This document shows, piece after piece, positions 63,984-64,000 of a DNA stretch of 64,000 bases (within the stretch, counting starts at the first letter, position 1; each line of letters opens with the position of its first letter). A program made the translations under genes and the position numbers. Location of the stretch: positions 82,287 to 146,286 of the forward strand of contig JASKKR010000002.1 in the NCBI GenBank assembly GCA_030154085.1. Reading direction: 5' to 3'. The notes under the pieces were generated by a model. That model was not told where the DNA came from, did not search any database, and saw only the letters and a program-made list of their open reading frames with translations. This stretch comes from Candidatus Cloacimonadota bacterium (lineage in GTDB: Bacteria > Cloacimonadota > Cloacimonadia > Cloacimonadales > Cloacimonadaceae).

Positions 63984-64000
63984 TAGTTGTAATAATTGCA

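Overview
The window looks like a chromosomal segment of a Gram-negative, anaerobic, amino-acid-fermenting bacterium of the FCB group. My best guess is Candidatus Cloacimonadota, a lineage-level inference and not a proof. The reasons are: very large secreted proteins ending in FlgD-like or 'type A' C-terminal sorting domains of type IX secretion (T9SS), a PorV/PorQ-like beta-barrel, a PorX-type regulator, a MutL/GlmL-type reactivase, an AtoDA CoA-transferase, and a single-polypeptide disulfide oxidoreductase with two CxxC motifs. I found no rRNA, tRNA, insertion sequence, prophage or CRISPR array.

Layout. 1-230: tail of a secreted protein with a sorting domain. 612-8189: cardiolipin synthase followed by an AddB/AddA-like helicase-nuclease pair. 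8366-10131: a BtuF/BtuC-like binding protein and permease with no ATPase beside them. 10196-12427: a TPR-containing sigma-54 activator. 12551-14573: purS, purQ, a ComF-type phosphoribosyltransferase and a small hypothetical gene. 14589-17591: a MutL-family ATPase and a conserved partner of unknown function, closed by a strong terminator. 18191-36218: a 'surface' region with a structured-RNA leader and a beta-helix protein on the plus strand, then three giant minus-strand secreted proteins (two C25/gingipain-like, one multi-domain adhesin-like). 36908-38974: CopB-type P-type ATPase. 39149-39426: a cluster of hairpin repeats. 39940-49543: M6 metalloprotease homologue, PorV-like barrel, subtilisin, then hflX. 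49630-50941: atoDA. 51069-52849 (minus): HD-GYP response regulator and SRAP/YedK protein. 52950-53911: endonuclease III and a HIT protein. 54359-55744 (minus): TrkH-type K+ transporter. 55930-61692 (minus): a tightly packed six-gene operon including panB, porX, a PTS-IIA/CBS protein and an ArsB/NhaD-like transporter. 61881-63456: disulfide oxidoreductase, a coupled 44-codon ORF, and mutM.

How it fits together. The main theme is T9SS-like surface export: cargo at 1, 21902-36218, 39940 and 43987; a PorV-like barrel encoded between two cargo genes; and the PorX-type regulator about 10 kb further on. Two cargo 'peptidases' have lost a key catalytic residue (HQFGH instead of HExxH in the M6 homologue; the C25 His replaced by Leu in the 1830-residue protein), while each lies next to a cargo protease whose catalytic residues are intact. 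A second theme is B12 and amino-acid fermentation: a B12-type uptake pair, a MutL reactivase with its partner, and an acetoacetate-type CoA-transferase.

Non-coding signals that stand out are a nested multi-helix RNA in front of the gene at 18396, a dispersed ~105-bp intergenic repeat present five times (four forward, one reverse), and the array of CCGGTG...CACCGG hairpins at 39.15-39.43 kb.
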